Assembly (NCBI GenBank): GCA_009667805.1
Contig: CM019065.1
Coordinates: 16,132,952-16,196,951 of the forward strand
DNA from: Leptobrachium leishanense
Lineage: Eukaryota; Chordata; Amphibia; Anura; Megophryidae
DNA length: 64,000 bases
Direction of reading: 5' to 3'
The notes under the pieces were generated by a model that did no database searches, was not told the DNA's origin, and worked only from the letters and a program-made list of their open reading frames with translations. Of the stretch, positions 11,195 through 22,494 are shown piece after piece. The position numbers were made by a program, and so were the translations under genes. The first letter of the stretch is position 1, and each line of letters opens with the position of its first letter.

Positions 11195-11385
11195 TAAGTT
11201 TTAGCGACTCGGGCTAAATTTTTCCTTTAGTGATGGTGTTTTAGCTCACACCAGGTGATAGGGCCCTTAGTTTTATTCAGTGGTGTGATTTAGTGGTGAC
11301 AATTATTAGTGCCCCCCCAGTTTTGGCTGCTGAATCTTATGTGCCCCCCCTAAATATTGTTCCTAGAGTCGCCACTGCCTCAGTG

Positions 11386-12690
11386 TAATATATCCTGCCC
11401 TGCTACCCAGCATCAGTGATTGCCTTTGTATTTGGACTTGTACAGCTGGCCAAAGGCATGACCCCGGTAGCCGTAACACTTATTGACCTGATCCTGTCAT
11501 AGTGGATATAAACAGAAACTGGAAGAAAAGAGAAGAGCTCCATGTGTTCGACCAATTACTACCAAGAGGCACAGAAGCCGTGCCGTGACCTCTCCACATG
11601 AATGATGTGGGCCAATCGATAAATATAAACATTTGGCTTTGTTCCATTAAGAACCTGTTTACACAGAGACTCGTTATCCCTGACAGAAGGTACAACGTGT
11701 TCTTTGGAAGTGTTGGGAGATAGAGTAATAACATACCACACTTTGTGTGATTCATAAAAGATTTGTGCTGCTTCTAGTAATTTTTAGGAAGGGAGGAGTA
11801 TCCCGCTGCAGGTACCACTTAGCTTTGACGATAAGAGCATTCGTTACCAACAAGTCGTTCCAACACCACTAATGACCCCTTTTGGCCTGGCCATTGTCAA
11901 ATGCAGTTGGAGATCCTGTGTTTCTTTCCTCTGCATGTATCTCAAGTTCTGGTTCCCCTTCTTCTGAAAGACCTCGACACAAAGATCGATAAGATCTTCC
12001 AGGATCCTTTGCCGCTTGAGTAACATGGTTCACTGTCTTGTAAGATCTTTGAACCTGTCGATGGTTCTCCATACGTGTGCAAAATTCCAAAACCTGAATT
12101 CCCTACATTGTACTGGGATTCTCTTTGTGAGTTTTATAGCTACCCACTTTGACCACCACTATTTATTGTGACCATGCCAGCTGTAGCCTTTTCTACTTTC
12201 TTCTTCTACGTTTGGTTTCACGGTTGGGAACATTCTGTCATGGAAATTCATACATACGTGGGTGCCTGGAGCTCACACCTCCTGTGCAAAAATGCCTCTG
12301 GTGATTTATGTTCACCCTGGTTGCACAATACCACCTCATGGGTGGAGACCCTTTCTTCTTGACTAATGTACTGAATTAAACCTTCCCTATACCAGATTAC
12401 AAAATTTATGTAGGATAGGTGGGGGGATCCTAACCTTGCCAGTCCAGATATTCAAGAATAAGCAAGTCTTACGGCTGTTATACATCAAGGGACATGTAGC
12501 CCTGAAACGTCTTGGGGATCCCAGGTCAGCCGTCACGTATCTACCCGGACTGAATCCACCACAACCAGCTCCATCCTTATCTGATGTTGATGAAGCCAAA
12601 CGTTGAAAAATGATGAGGGGTTATGCTTAGAGGCAGTGATCTCTGCTATCCTAGAGGAACGGTGGTGTGTCTTAGACACCCATGGCGTTG
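11386..12690. other. No gene recognised
   Basis: Contains short open frames on both strands without domain signatures. At about 12478-12515 the string gggacatgtagccctgaaac followed by gtc resembles the 3' part of a Penelope-type hammerhead core, so part of this stretch may be an old Penelope-like fragment. Confidence 0.3.
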
Positions 12691-12694
12691 GTCA

Positions 12695-14687
12695 TGCAGT
12701 GTGCAGGGTTAGCGGGTATGAATCTAGTATGCGGAAGGCCAGACTTGGTTACAAGGCACAGAAATATGGTTTATTCGGATAGTACACAGGGGCAAAGGCA
12801 AAACCAATACTGAAAACAGAAATAGAGGTGGCTGAGCAGGACAGGAATAGGGTTGGACAATGGCACATAGGCTATGAGCTGAGCACAGGATAGAAACAAA
12901 GGTGAGCTGGGCACAGGGGCGAGACAGGAAGAGAGCTAGGAAGACTAAGGATAGTGGGCAATGCAGTTATAGGGAACAGACAACAACGGAACCTATAGAC
13001 ACAGTGTGAAACGGGACACAAGAAGACTTACAATATACAGGACACAGATGTGGATAAGACAAGGGGGTGGAGCAGCAGAGGTCTTGGAAGTAAGGGAAGT
13101 GGCAGGCAGCTGGCAGAGAGGGTAGTCTTCACCCGTGGCAATAGGTCATGGCAGAGAGGGTAGTCTTCACCTGTGGCAATAGGTCATGGCAGAGAGGGTA
13201 GTCTTCACCCGTGGCAATAGGTCATGGCAGAGAGGGTAGTCTTCACCTGTGGCAATAGGTCATGGCAGAGTGGGTAGTCTTCACCTGTGGCAATAGGTCA
13301 TGGCAGAGAGGGTAGTCTTCACCCGTGGCAATAGGTCATGGCAGAGTGGGTAGTCTTCACCTGTGGCAATAGGTCATGGCAGAGTGGGTAGTCTTCACCT
13401 GTGGCAATAGGTCATGGCAGAGAGGGTAATCTTCCCCTGTGGCAATAGGTCATGGCAGAGTGGGTAATCTTCACCCGTGGCAATAGGTCATGGCAGAGAG
13501 GGTAATCTTCACCCGTGGCAATAGGTCATGGCAGAGAGGGTAGTCTTCACCTGTGGCAATAGGTCATGGCAGAGAGGGTAGTCTTCACCTGTGGCAATAG
13601 GTCATGGCAGAGTGGGTAGTCTTCACCCGTGGCAATAGGTCATGGCAGAGAGGGTAATCTTCCCCTGTGGCAATAGGTCATGGCAGAGTGGGTAGTCTTC
13701 ACCCGTGGCAATAGGTCATGGCAGAGAGGGTAATCTTCACCCGTGGCAATAGGTCATGGCAGAGAGGGTAATCTTCACCCGTGGCAATAGGTCATGGCAG
13801 AGAGGGTAGTCTTCACCTGTGGCAATAGGTCATGGCAGAGAGGGTAATCTTCACCCGTGGCAATAGGTCATGGCAGAGAGGGTAGTCTTCACCCGTGGCA
13901 ATAGGTCATGGCAGAGAGGGTAATCTTCCCCTGTGGCAATAGGTCATGGCAGGGGGGCTGGTAGAGAGGGTAGTCTTCATCCGTGGCAGGAGGCTGGTAG
14001 AGAGGGTAATCTATATCTGTGGCAAGAGGTCAAGGCACAGGAAATCCAAACAGACCAGGAACACAAGAAAGGAATGCTTGGAGGCACAGGTAGGTAGCAG
14101 GGCAGGATAAAGGCAAGGTCACAGAACACTTCTTGCTAGTAGACATGTCAGACACCCACTGTCCGACTTCAATGTTGGTGCATTGTGATAGTGGCTTTGC
14201 TTCCTTTTGTGGAGACCTATTCAGGTGGGATGGGGTACACCTGAGGCTCCTTGGAGTAATCCGAACACCCAGGTCGGATCCTTAGGGGCCTGGATGGTGC
14301 ACAAGGCTGAGGCAAAAACCTGGTCTGGAATCATCTGTGAGCAGAGCAGAAAAGAGGCTGCCGGAGTCTAGCCAGTGTCCTAATGGCATAACTGGCCATC
14401 CTGCATGCATCAGGGTTGGAAGCATGACAGTACCCCCCCCCCTTAAAGGTGCACTTTGGCGCCCAAGGACAAAACAATAAACTGGGATTGCTGCATATGG
14501 TCACCACCACGAATCAGAGTCCCATTCCTACTGGGCACAGAGAGCTTGCTCAAATATGACCAGGTCTTCCATGTGGACTAATGTCCCACTGGATGCCCAC
14601 ACACAACCTTCTGGAGCCGGAGTATCGACCGGTGTCATAATGGCATAACTGTCCTTCCTGCGTGCGTCAGGGTTGGAATCATGACAG
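12695..14687 (-). mobile_element. Gypsy-like LTR fragment containing a minisatellite
   Basis: Read on the minus strand, a purine tract (aaggggggggggta, ending about 14432) is followed by tgtcatgcttccaaccctga, which fits a polypurine tract and the start of a 3' LTR. The same LTR start occurs again at 14687 (tgtcatgattccaaccctga), which would be a truncated 5' LTR with only about 190 bp of internal sequence left. The LTR would extend left to about 12695 and be some 1.7 kb long because it holds the 38-bp array. No gag or pol survives. Superfamily assignment rests on the tract and LTR ends only. Confidence 0.4.
13111..14035. repeat. Minisatellite, 38-bp unit, about 22 copies
   Basis: The unit contains catggcagagagggtagtct and tcacccgtggcaataggt. 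Copies differ mainly at three positions (agag/agtg, gtagtc/gtaatc, cacccg/cacctg/cccctg), and these variants alternate along the array. The last copies, from about 13950, decay and lengthen. Confidence 0.9.
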
Positions 14688-14977
14688 CGTTTTACAACAG
14701 ATGCTGCAACGTAAACCCAGGAGTTTCCTAATAGTATGTCTTAATGGAGGAAGAACAATGTGTTCCTAGAAGCCAGACAGCTCATACATGGTTTCCGGTG
14801 GTTATGTTGATTTAATCAGCCTCCTCTAAAAAAAGCAAAATGCCACTCATTATCCTTACACAAACATGAAGGTGGATCAGCACACCACCCATGAGACATG
14901 GAGAACTGGTACATAACGTCCTGGAGAGGCCAACTCCCACTGCACTTATTTCATGAGCAAAATAGGACCAGGCACTC

Positions 14978-15762
14978 AAAGGGTTATTCAAAGAAAACCA
15001 AACTTGCCGCCGAATTGCAATGAACGGTTCAATTTCATGGCCTTTCAGCTATTCAGAAAGATAATTCGCCAGATATTGACGAGTTGCCAGCGAAATACGG
15101 TGCTGTTTGCCGGCAGTGAAATCCCCATAGAGAAGCAATGGTTAACCTATTCAGAGACACCGAACAGCAGAGAAATGTTGTAGAAATGCCCTGATTTTCG
15201 GGGTTTTCGTTCGACAAGTTTAAACAGGCGAATGCCAGAGGCTTCAATGAAAAAAAAAAAAAATCCCTGTTTTTAAAAAAATTTATTCAACCATTTATTC
15301 TTTTCATTTACAGTAAAAAGTGTTTTCATTAATTATTTTTTTTTTAATTTTTTTTTGGGCGACATTTATTTATTCCGATTTTTATTTTTATTTTTTTATT
15401 TCTTCTTCTGTAACAGACCTTTTTATTATTATTATTGATAGAACCTTATGTATTATTTCCATGCATTATTTTTGTTTAACACAGCCTTTAAAAATTGCAT
15501 TTTTAATTTTTTTTAAACCCCTGTTCGGCGGCTGACCGGAGGTGTTCAGTGGTTTGCAGCTGCATTCGGCTGTTTATCTGGTGCATTCGTTGTTTTTTCG
15601 GTGGTTTATCGGATGCATTCTATGTTTTTTCGGCTGCGTTCGGCAGAGCCATTTGGTGCACTTCAGGAACCTTGTGGTGAATGCTGATTTCACCAGGGTC
15701 GGCAAATTGAGCTCGCCGAACAAGAGACCACCAAAATTTAGGTGCTCTGTGAATAACCCCTT
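14978..15762. mobile_element. Dispersed MITE family 'ttattca', copy 1
   Basis: Ends are aaagggttattca and tgaataacccctt. The inside has the words gtgaaatcccc, aagcaatggttaa, attcagagacaccgaacagc and an AT-rich block ending agacctttttattattat. The same words in the same order occur at 36680-37300 and in diverged form at 59640-61560. No coding capacity. The target duplication is not clear. Confidence 0.55.
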
Positions 15763-15792
15763 CAGTCTTCCAACTACTTCAGATTTGTTGGG

Positions 15793-15838
15793 CAAAAAAT
15801 GGCAATGTTTCGGCGCTACATGAGCCTTACTCAAGCCT
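15793..15838 (-). ncRNA. Hammerhead-like (Penelope-type) stem plus GAAAC motif
   Basis: On the minus strand the sequence reads ggctcatgtagcgccgaaac, a stem-loop followed directly by GAAAC and att. This is the arrangement of the stem II to GAAA part of hammerhead motifs that Penelope-like retroelements carry. The CUGAUGA core is not intact, so it is at best a relic. Confidence 0.25.
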
Positions 15839-15872
15839 TGAGACTGAGTGCCCGGTCCTTTTTTGCCCATCG

Positions 15873-16560
15873 ACGAAGGCCTCCTATTCACAAAGCACCG
15901 AAATTGATTATAATTTCTAATCTATTTCTCCAAAAATACAGTGCAGTCAATATTTAACCCCTGCTCTCACTGTATTGTGGTCGAAAATGGAGTCGCTGAA
16001 GCAGTTACCGGATGTTGGCCAAAAGCGCCGAATTGGACCCCAGCGAATTCAACAGAAGTAAAAAAAAAAAAAAATTGAATGCCAATGTGCAATGATGTCA
16101 ATGGGAGGGGGGAGGTCCAGGAGGAAGTGGGAGAAGACTGTTCACGGCGCCAAGCCGTGGGGCTGTGTCAACGTGCCGAGCGCATCCCCTGCACCCTAGC
16201 TAGAAAGAGGGGAGGCGCTTAGGGCCCTGTCCACAGCCAAGAGGCCAAAAGATTTTTTTTTTACATTGAAACCTATTGGATTTACCGGTTTTAAACCTGT
16301 CAAAACGCCAAAAATCTGGTAATTTCGCCAAAATATCTGTACAATTTGGCGTCCTGTGAATAGACGAGTCAACAGTTCTCAATGGGACAGTATCGATGCC
16401 GCCGAATCTTGGTCAAATGCGCCGTATTTCGCTGTCAATTAGCCGGCATCTGGCGAATCAACAGCTGTGTGAATAGAAGAATTGGCCCAAATTTGCAGCT
16501 ATGTTGAAATTCCCCATTCGGTGCAATTCGGTGGCAATTTCACAGTTGGTGAATAACCTC
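15873..16560. mobile_element. Probable second MITE with 'tattcac / gtgaata' ends
   Basis: Begins cctcctattcacaaagc and ends tggtgaataacctcc. The inside contains repeated 'gccgaat' and 'cggtgcaattcggtggcaat' words like those of the neighbouring family. Ends and duplication are not certain. Confidence 0.4.
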
Positions 16561-16951
16561 CTAAGTGTTGTGGGAGTCGGCCTCTCTCGTTTTGGCACGC
16601 CAGTTCTCATGCACTTGTTTCTTTCGTATCTCCACCATGAAGTACTTAAATCTAAATCCCGTGTCCTAATGAATACTTAAATAACAAGAGGAGAGGACAA
16701 TGGATAAGTAGACATGTCCCGGATTGGTCCACCCTGCCTATACGTGGTCATCATCGCCCTATCGGCTGCCTCATGGAGCAATAAAGCGGATTAGATGAAA
16801 TGCCACTTTCCAGGAATCCTGCGGTGGAGCATGCGTGTCACCCGCATGATAAACATGTGGAATTCCTGCTCAACCAGTTTTTTTTCTCGCGCTCAAGTAC
16901 AAATATTTTTTTTTTATTCTACACCTTTACCGACAGCGCAGGAGGGCTCGC

Positions 16952-17057
16952 TTATATTTAAGTCCATCAGAGTCCACATTCATTCACCTTCTTGAAGGTC
17001 CAGGGAAGAGGAAAGGCAACGTGTCCCCCTCATCTAGCACACGCATCCACTCTACGG
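16952..17057 (+). promoter_or_regulatory. Candidate TATA promoter and short non-coding first exon
   Basis: A TATA-like string ttatattta at 16952-16960 is followed about 25 bp later by a possible start. About 70 bp on is a consensus splice donor (cggGTAAGTT, exon end 17057). The exon would contain no long reading frame. If real, it could be a 5' untranslated exon of the dehydrogenase gene, whose next exon begins after a strong acceptor at 38380. This is inference from motifs only. Confidence 0.25.
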
Positions 17058-17479
17058 GTAAGTTACGTTCGGAATCGTTTTGTTGTACGTGTTGTAGGTT
17101 TTAAAGACAAGCAAACGGAAAACAAATAAGTGTTCCTTGAGTGATCTGGGGCTTGTGACAACGCGTTTAGCACTAGGTGACATCTTGTGAAGTATGAAGC
17201 GAATAATCGAGTGCAGGGCAGCCATCAGAAATATTGGGGTCCCTTAATAAACCACTGGTCGGGGACCCCTTCCGTCAGCTGTCCATATCCATACACAAAT
17301 ATAAGAATGCTACCTCTACTGCTTACTGTATTTTTGAAGGAGTGGGCTAAATCTCTGGTGGTCCATCAAGGGAATAAATCATGTTTCGTGGTGGGCGATC
17401 ATCCACCTGCACCTTTACACCTCTTTCTGAACCCATCACTCCTTCGGTGACGAGGCAGAGAGATCTTGCCGGCCCCAGA

Positions 17480-17915
17480 TGCTGTGGTCCATTGGGAAAT
17501 TTGTTGATATCTTGGTGGGCCAGTGCCCCAGGAACCAATGGACCCTTGATCATATCATGGGCTGTCACCCCTTCCCCTCTTGGCAGCCCTGTACTAGTGG
17601 TGGAGAAATTTGTTGATATCTTGGTGGGTCAGGAACCATTGGGCCCTTGATCATATCATGGGCTGTCACCCCCTTCCCTACTTTTGGCAGCCCTGATCTA
17701 GTGGTGGGGAAATTTGTTGATATCTTGGTGGGTCAGGAACCATTGGGCCCTTGATCATATCATGGGCTGTCACCCCCTTCCCTACTTTTGGCAGCCCTGA
17801 TCTAGTGGTGGGGAAATTTGTTGATATCTTGGTGGGTCAGGAACCATTGGGCCCTTGATCATATCATGGGCTGTCCCCCCCCTACTCTTGGCAGCCCTGA
17901 TCTAGTGGTGGGGAT
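17480..17915 (+). repeat. Tandem repeat, about 104-bp unit, four copies
   Basis: The unit contains gggaaatttgttgatatctt, ggtgggtcaggaaccattgg and cccttgatcatatcatgggc and ends gcagccctgatctagtggtg. The first copy is longer and more diverged; the last is slightly shortened. Related text (actggcccaccaagatacca) occurs near 37540 and 59020, so the unit comes from a dispersed repeat. Confidence 0.85.
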
Positions 17916-18660
17916 TCACCAAGCATCAATATGAGGCTGTCGACTACAGAGAAGTTGTAGTATTACTTGGAGAGAAGCAGTGAGGGGATGACGGCACTCG
18001 GGTACAATTCAACGCTGCTTCAGAGAGTCAGTAGAAGTTGGGTGTACAGGGAAGCCACCCCTATGAAGACAAAATAGCAAGCGGGGACTCAGCACTCCAG
18101 AAACAAGGACGTATTTTGGTTACAGCAGCAACAGCGACATTTTGGCTGGACTCTCACCCTTTTCAAGCTTGAATACTGACCCACTGCCCCAATGGACGTG
18201 CCTCAACTGTAACCATTTTGTCTCATAGTTATTTCCAAGATCCTAGTGGGGGTGCGACATGTTCCCAGGATGTCCCTCATTTATGGACAAGCAATGGCAC
18301 GTTGGTAACCCCAAACACACTGCATCATGGGATTCCTGACGAGGCTATTCACTGAAATCTGAATTTTTTTGTCTTAATGAAATGAAGCCAAAATAGCTGG
18401 ATTTTTAACATTTTTTTTTCCACTCAAGTGAGATCCTGCAGCTCAGCTATTTTATCGAAAACCTGCAATTCTCCACCGATTCCCTGCTCTTTGAGTTACT
18501 CCTTCTGTACTTTATGTCTGTTTCAGCCTCATCGCTATATTCAAATTTATTTCTAAAATATTTTACCAGGAAGGATACATTGAGATTAATCTAGGTTTCA
18601 AGTGTGTTCAAACTCCAATATAAATTTCTATACAAAAAAATGATAAAATTAGCAATAAAT
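17916..18660. other. No gene recognised
   Basis: No coding support. At 18130-18175 the minus strand carries a degenerate Penelope-type 'cttgaaaagggtgagagtcc' motif of the kind often seen at the ends of such elements. Confidence 0.3.
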
Positions 18661-18665
18661 ATATA

Positions 18666-19914
18666 CACTATAATGCCAAAAGTATTCGCTCACCCATCCA
18701 AATAATCAGAATGAGTTGTTCCAGTCACTTCCATGGCCACAGGTATATAAAATCAAGCACCTAGGCATGCAGACTGTTTTTACAAACATTTGTGAAAGAA
18801 TGGGTCACTCTCAGGAGCTCAGTGAATTCCAGCGTGGAACTGTGATAGGATGCCACCTGTGCAACAAATCCAGTCGTGAAATTTCCTCGTTCCTAAATAT
18901 TCCGCAGTCACCTGTCAGCTGTATTATAAGAACGTGGAAGTGTTTGGGAACGACAGAAACTCAGCCACGAAGTGGTAGGCCACGTAAACTGACAGAGCGG
19001 GGTCAGCGGATGCTGAGGTGCATAGTGCGAAGAGGTCGCCAACTTTCTGCAGAGTCAATCGCCACAGACCTCCAAACTTCATGTGGCCTTCAGATTAGCT
19101 CAAGAACGGTGTGCAGAGAGCTTCATGGAATGGGTTTCCATAGCCGAGCAGCTGCATCCAAGCCATACATCACCAAGTGCAATGCAAAGCGTCGGATGCA
19201 GTGGTGTAAAGCACGCCACCACTGGACTCTAGAGCAGTGGAGACGCGTTCGCTGGAGTGACGAATCGCACTTCTCCATCTGGCAATCTGATGGACGAGTC
19301 TGGGTTTGGCGGTTGCCAGGAGAACGGCACTTGTCTGACTGCATTGTGCCAAGTGTAAAGTTTGGTGGAGGGGGGATTATGGTGTGGGGTTGTTTTTCAG
19401 GAGCTGGGCTTGGCCCCTTAGTTCCAGTGAAAGGCACTCTGAATGCTTCAGCATACCAAGACATTTTGGACAATTCCATGCTCCCAACTTTGTGGGAACA
19501 GTTTGGAGCTGGCCCCTTCCTCTTCCAACATGACTGTGCACCAGTGCACAAAGCAAGGTCCAAAAAGACATGGATGACAGAGTCTGGTGTGGATGAACTT
19601 GACTGGCCTGCACAGAGTCCTGACCTCAACCCGATAGAACACCTTTGGGATGAATTAGAGTGGAGACTGAGAGCCAGGCCTTCTCGTCCAACATCAGTGT
19701 GTGACCTCACAAATGCGCTTCTGGAAGAATGGTCAAAAATTCCCATAAACACACTCCTAAACCTTGTGGACAGCCTTCCCAGAAGAGTTGAAGCTGTTAT
19801 AGCTGAAAAGGGTGGACCGACGTCATATTGAACCCTATGGATTAGGAATGGGATGTCACTTAACGTTCATATGCGAGTCAAGGCAGGTGAGCGAATACTT
19901 TTGGCAATATAGTG
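18666..19914 (+). mobile_element. Complete Tc1-type transposon
   Basis: Inverted terminal repeats of about 29 bp (CACTATAATGCCAAAAGTAT at 18666, matching reverse complement ending 19914) are flanked by the TA duplication (18664-18665, 19915-19916). Total length is 1249 bp with a single uninterrupted transposase frame. The left repeat differs from the right at one or two positions. Compact size, TA target and DD34E transposase are all standard for Tc1. Confidence 0.95.
18716..19831 (+). CDS. Tc1-type DD34E transposase, intact frame
   Basis: This 371-codon frame cuts and joins transposon ends. The N-terminal part (residues about 30-145) is the paired-like helix-turn-helix DNA-binding domain, with the GRPR hook motif at 87-90 ([11 protein letters not shown]). 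The catalytic domain shows D182 in RWSDESHF, D273 in QHDCAPVH and E308 in [11 protein letters not shown]. The 34 residues between the last two define DD34E. The Gly-rich [14 protein letters not shown] signature is at 216-229. ATG at 18767 or 18800 ([10 protein letters not shown]) is the more likely start, because the first 17 codons overlap the terminal region. No stop or frameshift interrupts it, which is unusual for vertebrate copies and suggests a young insertion. Whether it is active cannot be told. Confidence 0.93.
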   Translation: MFQSLPWPQVYKIKHLGMQTVFTNICERMGHSQELSEFQRGTVIGCHLCNKSSREISSFLNIPQSPVSCIIRTWKCLGTTETQPRSGRPRKLTERGQRMLRCIVRRGRQLSAESIATDLQTSCGLQISSRTVCRELHGMGFHSRAAASKPYITKCNAKRRMQWCKARHHWTLEQWRRVRWSDESHFSIWQSDGRVWVWRLPGERHLSDCIVPSVKFGGGGIMVWGCFSGAGLGPLVPVKGTLNASAYQDILDNSMLPTLWEQFGAGPFLFQHDCAPVHKARSKKTWMTESGVDELDWPAQSPDLNPIEHLWDELEWRLRARPSRPTSVCDLTNALLEEWSKIPINTLLNLVDSLPRRVEAVIAEKGGPTSY

Positions 19915-19916
19915 TA

Positions 19917-20660
19917 TTTGCAAAATACAAAATAAGTTCAATGTGCAATAAATATTAGCAAAATTATAAAATTAGAAATAAATGGAAGTAAAATACAAAA
20001 ATGTATCAAATTATTAATAAAATAAATATTTGTAAAATACAAAAATTATCCAATTAGCAATATATTTGCATCCAAAAAAAATTGCAAAGATACAGATTTG
20101 CAAAATACAACATTTTTTAAACTTGCAATATCATTCCGAAGAAAGTTCCAATGGGAACTGAAACGTTAGTGTTTTTCTAAAAAAAACTTTTGTATTTTCA
20201 TCTAAGCCAGTCTCCATATGCGTCGGAATCTTTGGGAACTTAAATTTGCAATAAATATACATATATTGGCAAAATACAAAAAAAAAATTAAATGTTGAAT
20301 AAATGTTTTACATAATATAAAATTAGGAATAAATATATATTAGTGAAGTGTGAAACAATATCAAATTAGTAATAATGTATACTTGTAAGATACAAAATTG
20401 ATACAATAGGCAACAAATATTTGCAAAGTAAAAAATTATAAAATCATATAAATTTTAAAATTGGCAAAAAATATATTTAAAATAAAAATGCTGAAATAAG
20501 CAATATACCTTTGCAAATACAAAAAAAATTGCACCAGAATATATTTTTGTAAAACACATTTTTATTACGAAGTTTATATTTTTGTAATTTGTAAAATACT
20601 GAATTATAATAGACAAGATTAAAAATATATATTTTTTTAAAGTATAACTCGTTAAATAAA
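19917..20660. repeat. AT-rich degenerate tandem sequence
   Basis: Irregular repetition of 'tgcaataaatat...gcaaaatacaaaaat' words through about 740 bp. At 20130-20172 it is interrupted by gaaagttccaatgggaactg followed by aaacgtta, a stem-loop plus GAAACGTT motif of Penelope type. Confidence 0.6.
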
Positions 20661-21120
20661 TTGACATCTCCCCCATGACACCTTTTATATTTAATTCTAT
20701 TTTCTTTTCCTGCTTTTATAATTAACCTGAACATGTAGCTAAAATAGGCAGTAATAAAGTGTTGGTATTGCCCCTGTGTAATGCAGTGAATGACTGTAGA
20801 TTGCATGTGTTCGTTTTCTGTTTGGTCTTTTTTTTTCCTGGGTTTTGTTCATTTATGTATGGCGGGTTTATACTTTCTTTATCTGCCTCTTTAGGTTTCA
20901 TTAGAAGCTCTGTGTGTGCACAATAGTATAGTATTACTAACCCTTACATTAAACAATGTGTGTGACACAGCGTTTTCTCTCTCGTTAGTGATTTGCCCAA
21001 ACAAGGTGTTATCCAGTCATTCCGCATTCTTTGATTAAACCAAGAGGTTTGTAGGATTATATGGATTTATGCACAATGTCTCAAGGGCTGAATACAGGCC
21101 AAGACTCGTCAATTCAGCCT
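20661..21120. other. No gene recognised
   Basis: AT-rich sequence between the degenerate array and the 55-bp minisatellite. No coding support. Confidence 0.3.
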
Positions 21121-21124
21121 TTCA

Positions 21125-22440
21125 CCTATCACTAGGCATCCTCTGTGTATGAGGGCATCACAGAGCTCCACAGCATTAAAACTCACAGTAATGTGCAGTG
21201 TGAGCGTATCGCAGAGCTCCACAGCAATAAAACTCACAGTAATGTGCGGTGTGTATGAGCGTATCACAGAGCTCCACAGCAATAAAACTCACAGTAATGT
21301 GCAGTGTGTATGAGCGTATCACAGAGCTCCACAGCAATAAAACTCACAGTAATGTGCAGTGTGTATGCGTGTATCACAGAGCTCCACAGCTATAAAACTC
21401 ACAGTAATGTGCAGTGTGTATGACGGTATCACAGAGCTCCACAGCAATAAAACTCACAGTAATGTGCAGTGTATATGAGCGTATCACAGAGCTTCACAGC
21501 AATAAAACTCCCAGTAATGTGCGGTATGTATGCGTGTATCACAGCTCCACAGCAATAAAACTCACAGTAATGTGTAGTGTGTATGAGCGTATCACAGAGC
21601 TCCACAGCAATAAAACTCACAGTAATGTGTAGTGTGTATGAGCGTATCACAGAGCTCCACAGCAATAAAACTCCCAGTAATGTGCGGTATGTATGCGTGT
21701 ATCACAGAGCTCCACAGCTATAAAACTCACAGTAATGTGCAGTGTGTATGAGGGTATCACAGAGCTCCACAGCAATAAAACTCACAGTAATGTGCAGTGT
21801 ATATGAGCGTATCACAGAGCTTCACAGCAATAAAACTCCCAGTAATGTGCGGTATGTATGCGTGTATCACAGCTCCACAGCAATAAAACTCACAGTAATG
21901 TGCAGTGTGTATGAGCGTATCACAGAGCTCCACAGCAATAAAACTCACAGTAATGTGTAGTGTGTATGAGCGTATCACAGAGCTCCACAGCAATAAAACT
22001 CACAGTAATGTGTAGTGTGTATGAGCGTATCACAGAGCTTCACAGCAATAAAACTCCCAGTAATGTGCGGTATGTATGCGTGTATCACAGAGCTCCACAG
22101 CTATAAAACTCACAGTAATGTGCAGTGTGTATGAGCGTATCACAGAGCTTCACAGCAATAAAACTCCCAGTAATGTGCGGTATGTATGCGTGTATCACAG
22201 AGCTCCACAGCTATAAAACTCACAGTAATGTGCAGTGTGTATGAGCGTATCACAGAGCTTCACAGCAATAAAACTCCCAGTAATGTGCGGTATGTATGCG
22301 TGTATCACAGCTGCACAGCAATAAAACTCACAGTAATGTGTAGTGTGTATGAGCGTATCACAGAGCTCCACAGCAATAACACTCACAGTTACTGTGAATG
22401 TTATTGCTATGGAGCTCTGTCATACGCTCATACACACTGC
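21125..22440. repeat. Minisatellite, 55-bp unit with higher-order structure
   Basis: The unit contains gtatcacagagctccacagc, aataaaactcacagtaatgt and gcagtgtgtatgagc; about 23 copies. Diagnostic variants (ctcccagtaatgtgcggtat, missing 'gag' before 'ctccacagc') recur in blocks. The blocks starting at 21414 and 21742 are nearly identical at an offset of 328 bp (six units), i.e. a higher-order repeat. The BEL/Pao element interrupts the array, and recognisable unit sequence resumes after 36597. Confidence 0.9.
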
Positions 22441-22494
22441 AAATTACAGATTTTTCCTGCTCTGCTGTTTCGTAATATGCTCATACACACCACG

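Larger units (their letters stand above)
9930..11266. mobile_element. PIF/Harbinger-type non-autonomous element
   Basis: The ends GGGCACTATTACTTGGTGTG and, reversed, GGGCCCTATCACCTGGTGTG are an inverted repeat of about 26 bp. It is flanked by the 3-bp duplication TTA (9927-9929 and 11267-11269), the usual Harbinger target. No transposase remains. A Tc1-derived mini-element (10408-10487) and a fold-back MITE (11013-11194) sit inside. Confidence 0.7.
9103..11377. mobile_element. hAT-type element with nested insertions
   Basis: The left end cataggcgactct and the right end agagtcgccactg form an inverted repeat (consensus CAGTGGCGACTCT). The flanks are the exact 8-bp duplication cctcagtg (9095-9102 and 11378-11385), the standard hAT signature. 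Just inside both ends are C-rich/G-rich runs (cccccccc at about 9141, 9170, 11314 and 11344). There is no transposase frame. Most of the inside is later insertions: a TTAA-family fragment (about 9230-9408) and a Harbinger-type element (9930-11266). Confidence 0.75.

Noticed and set aside
19123..19752. Minus-strand frame of 209 codons
   Set aside because: Antisense shadow of the intact Tc1 transposase.
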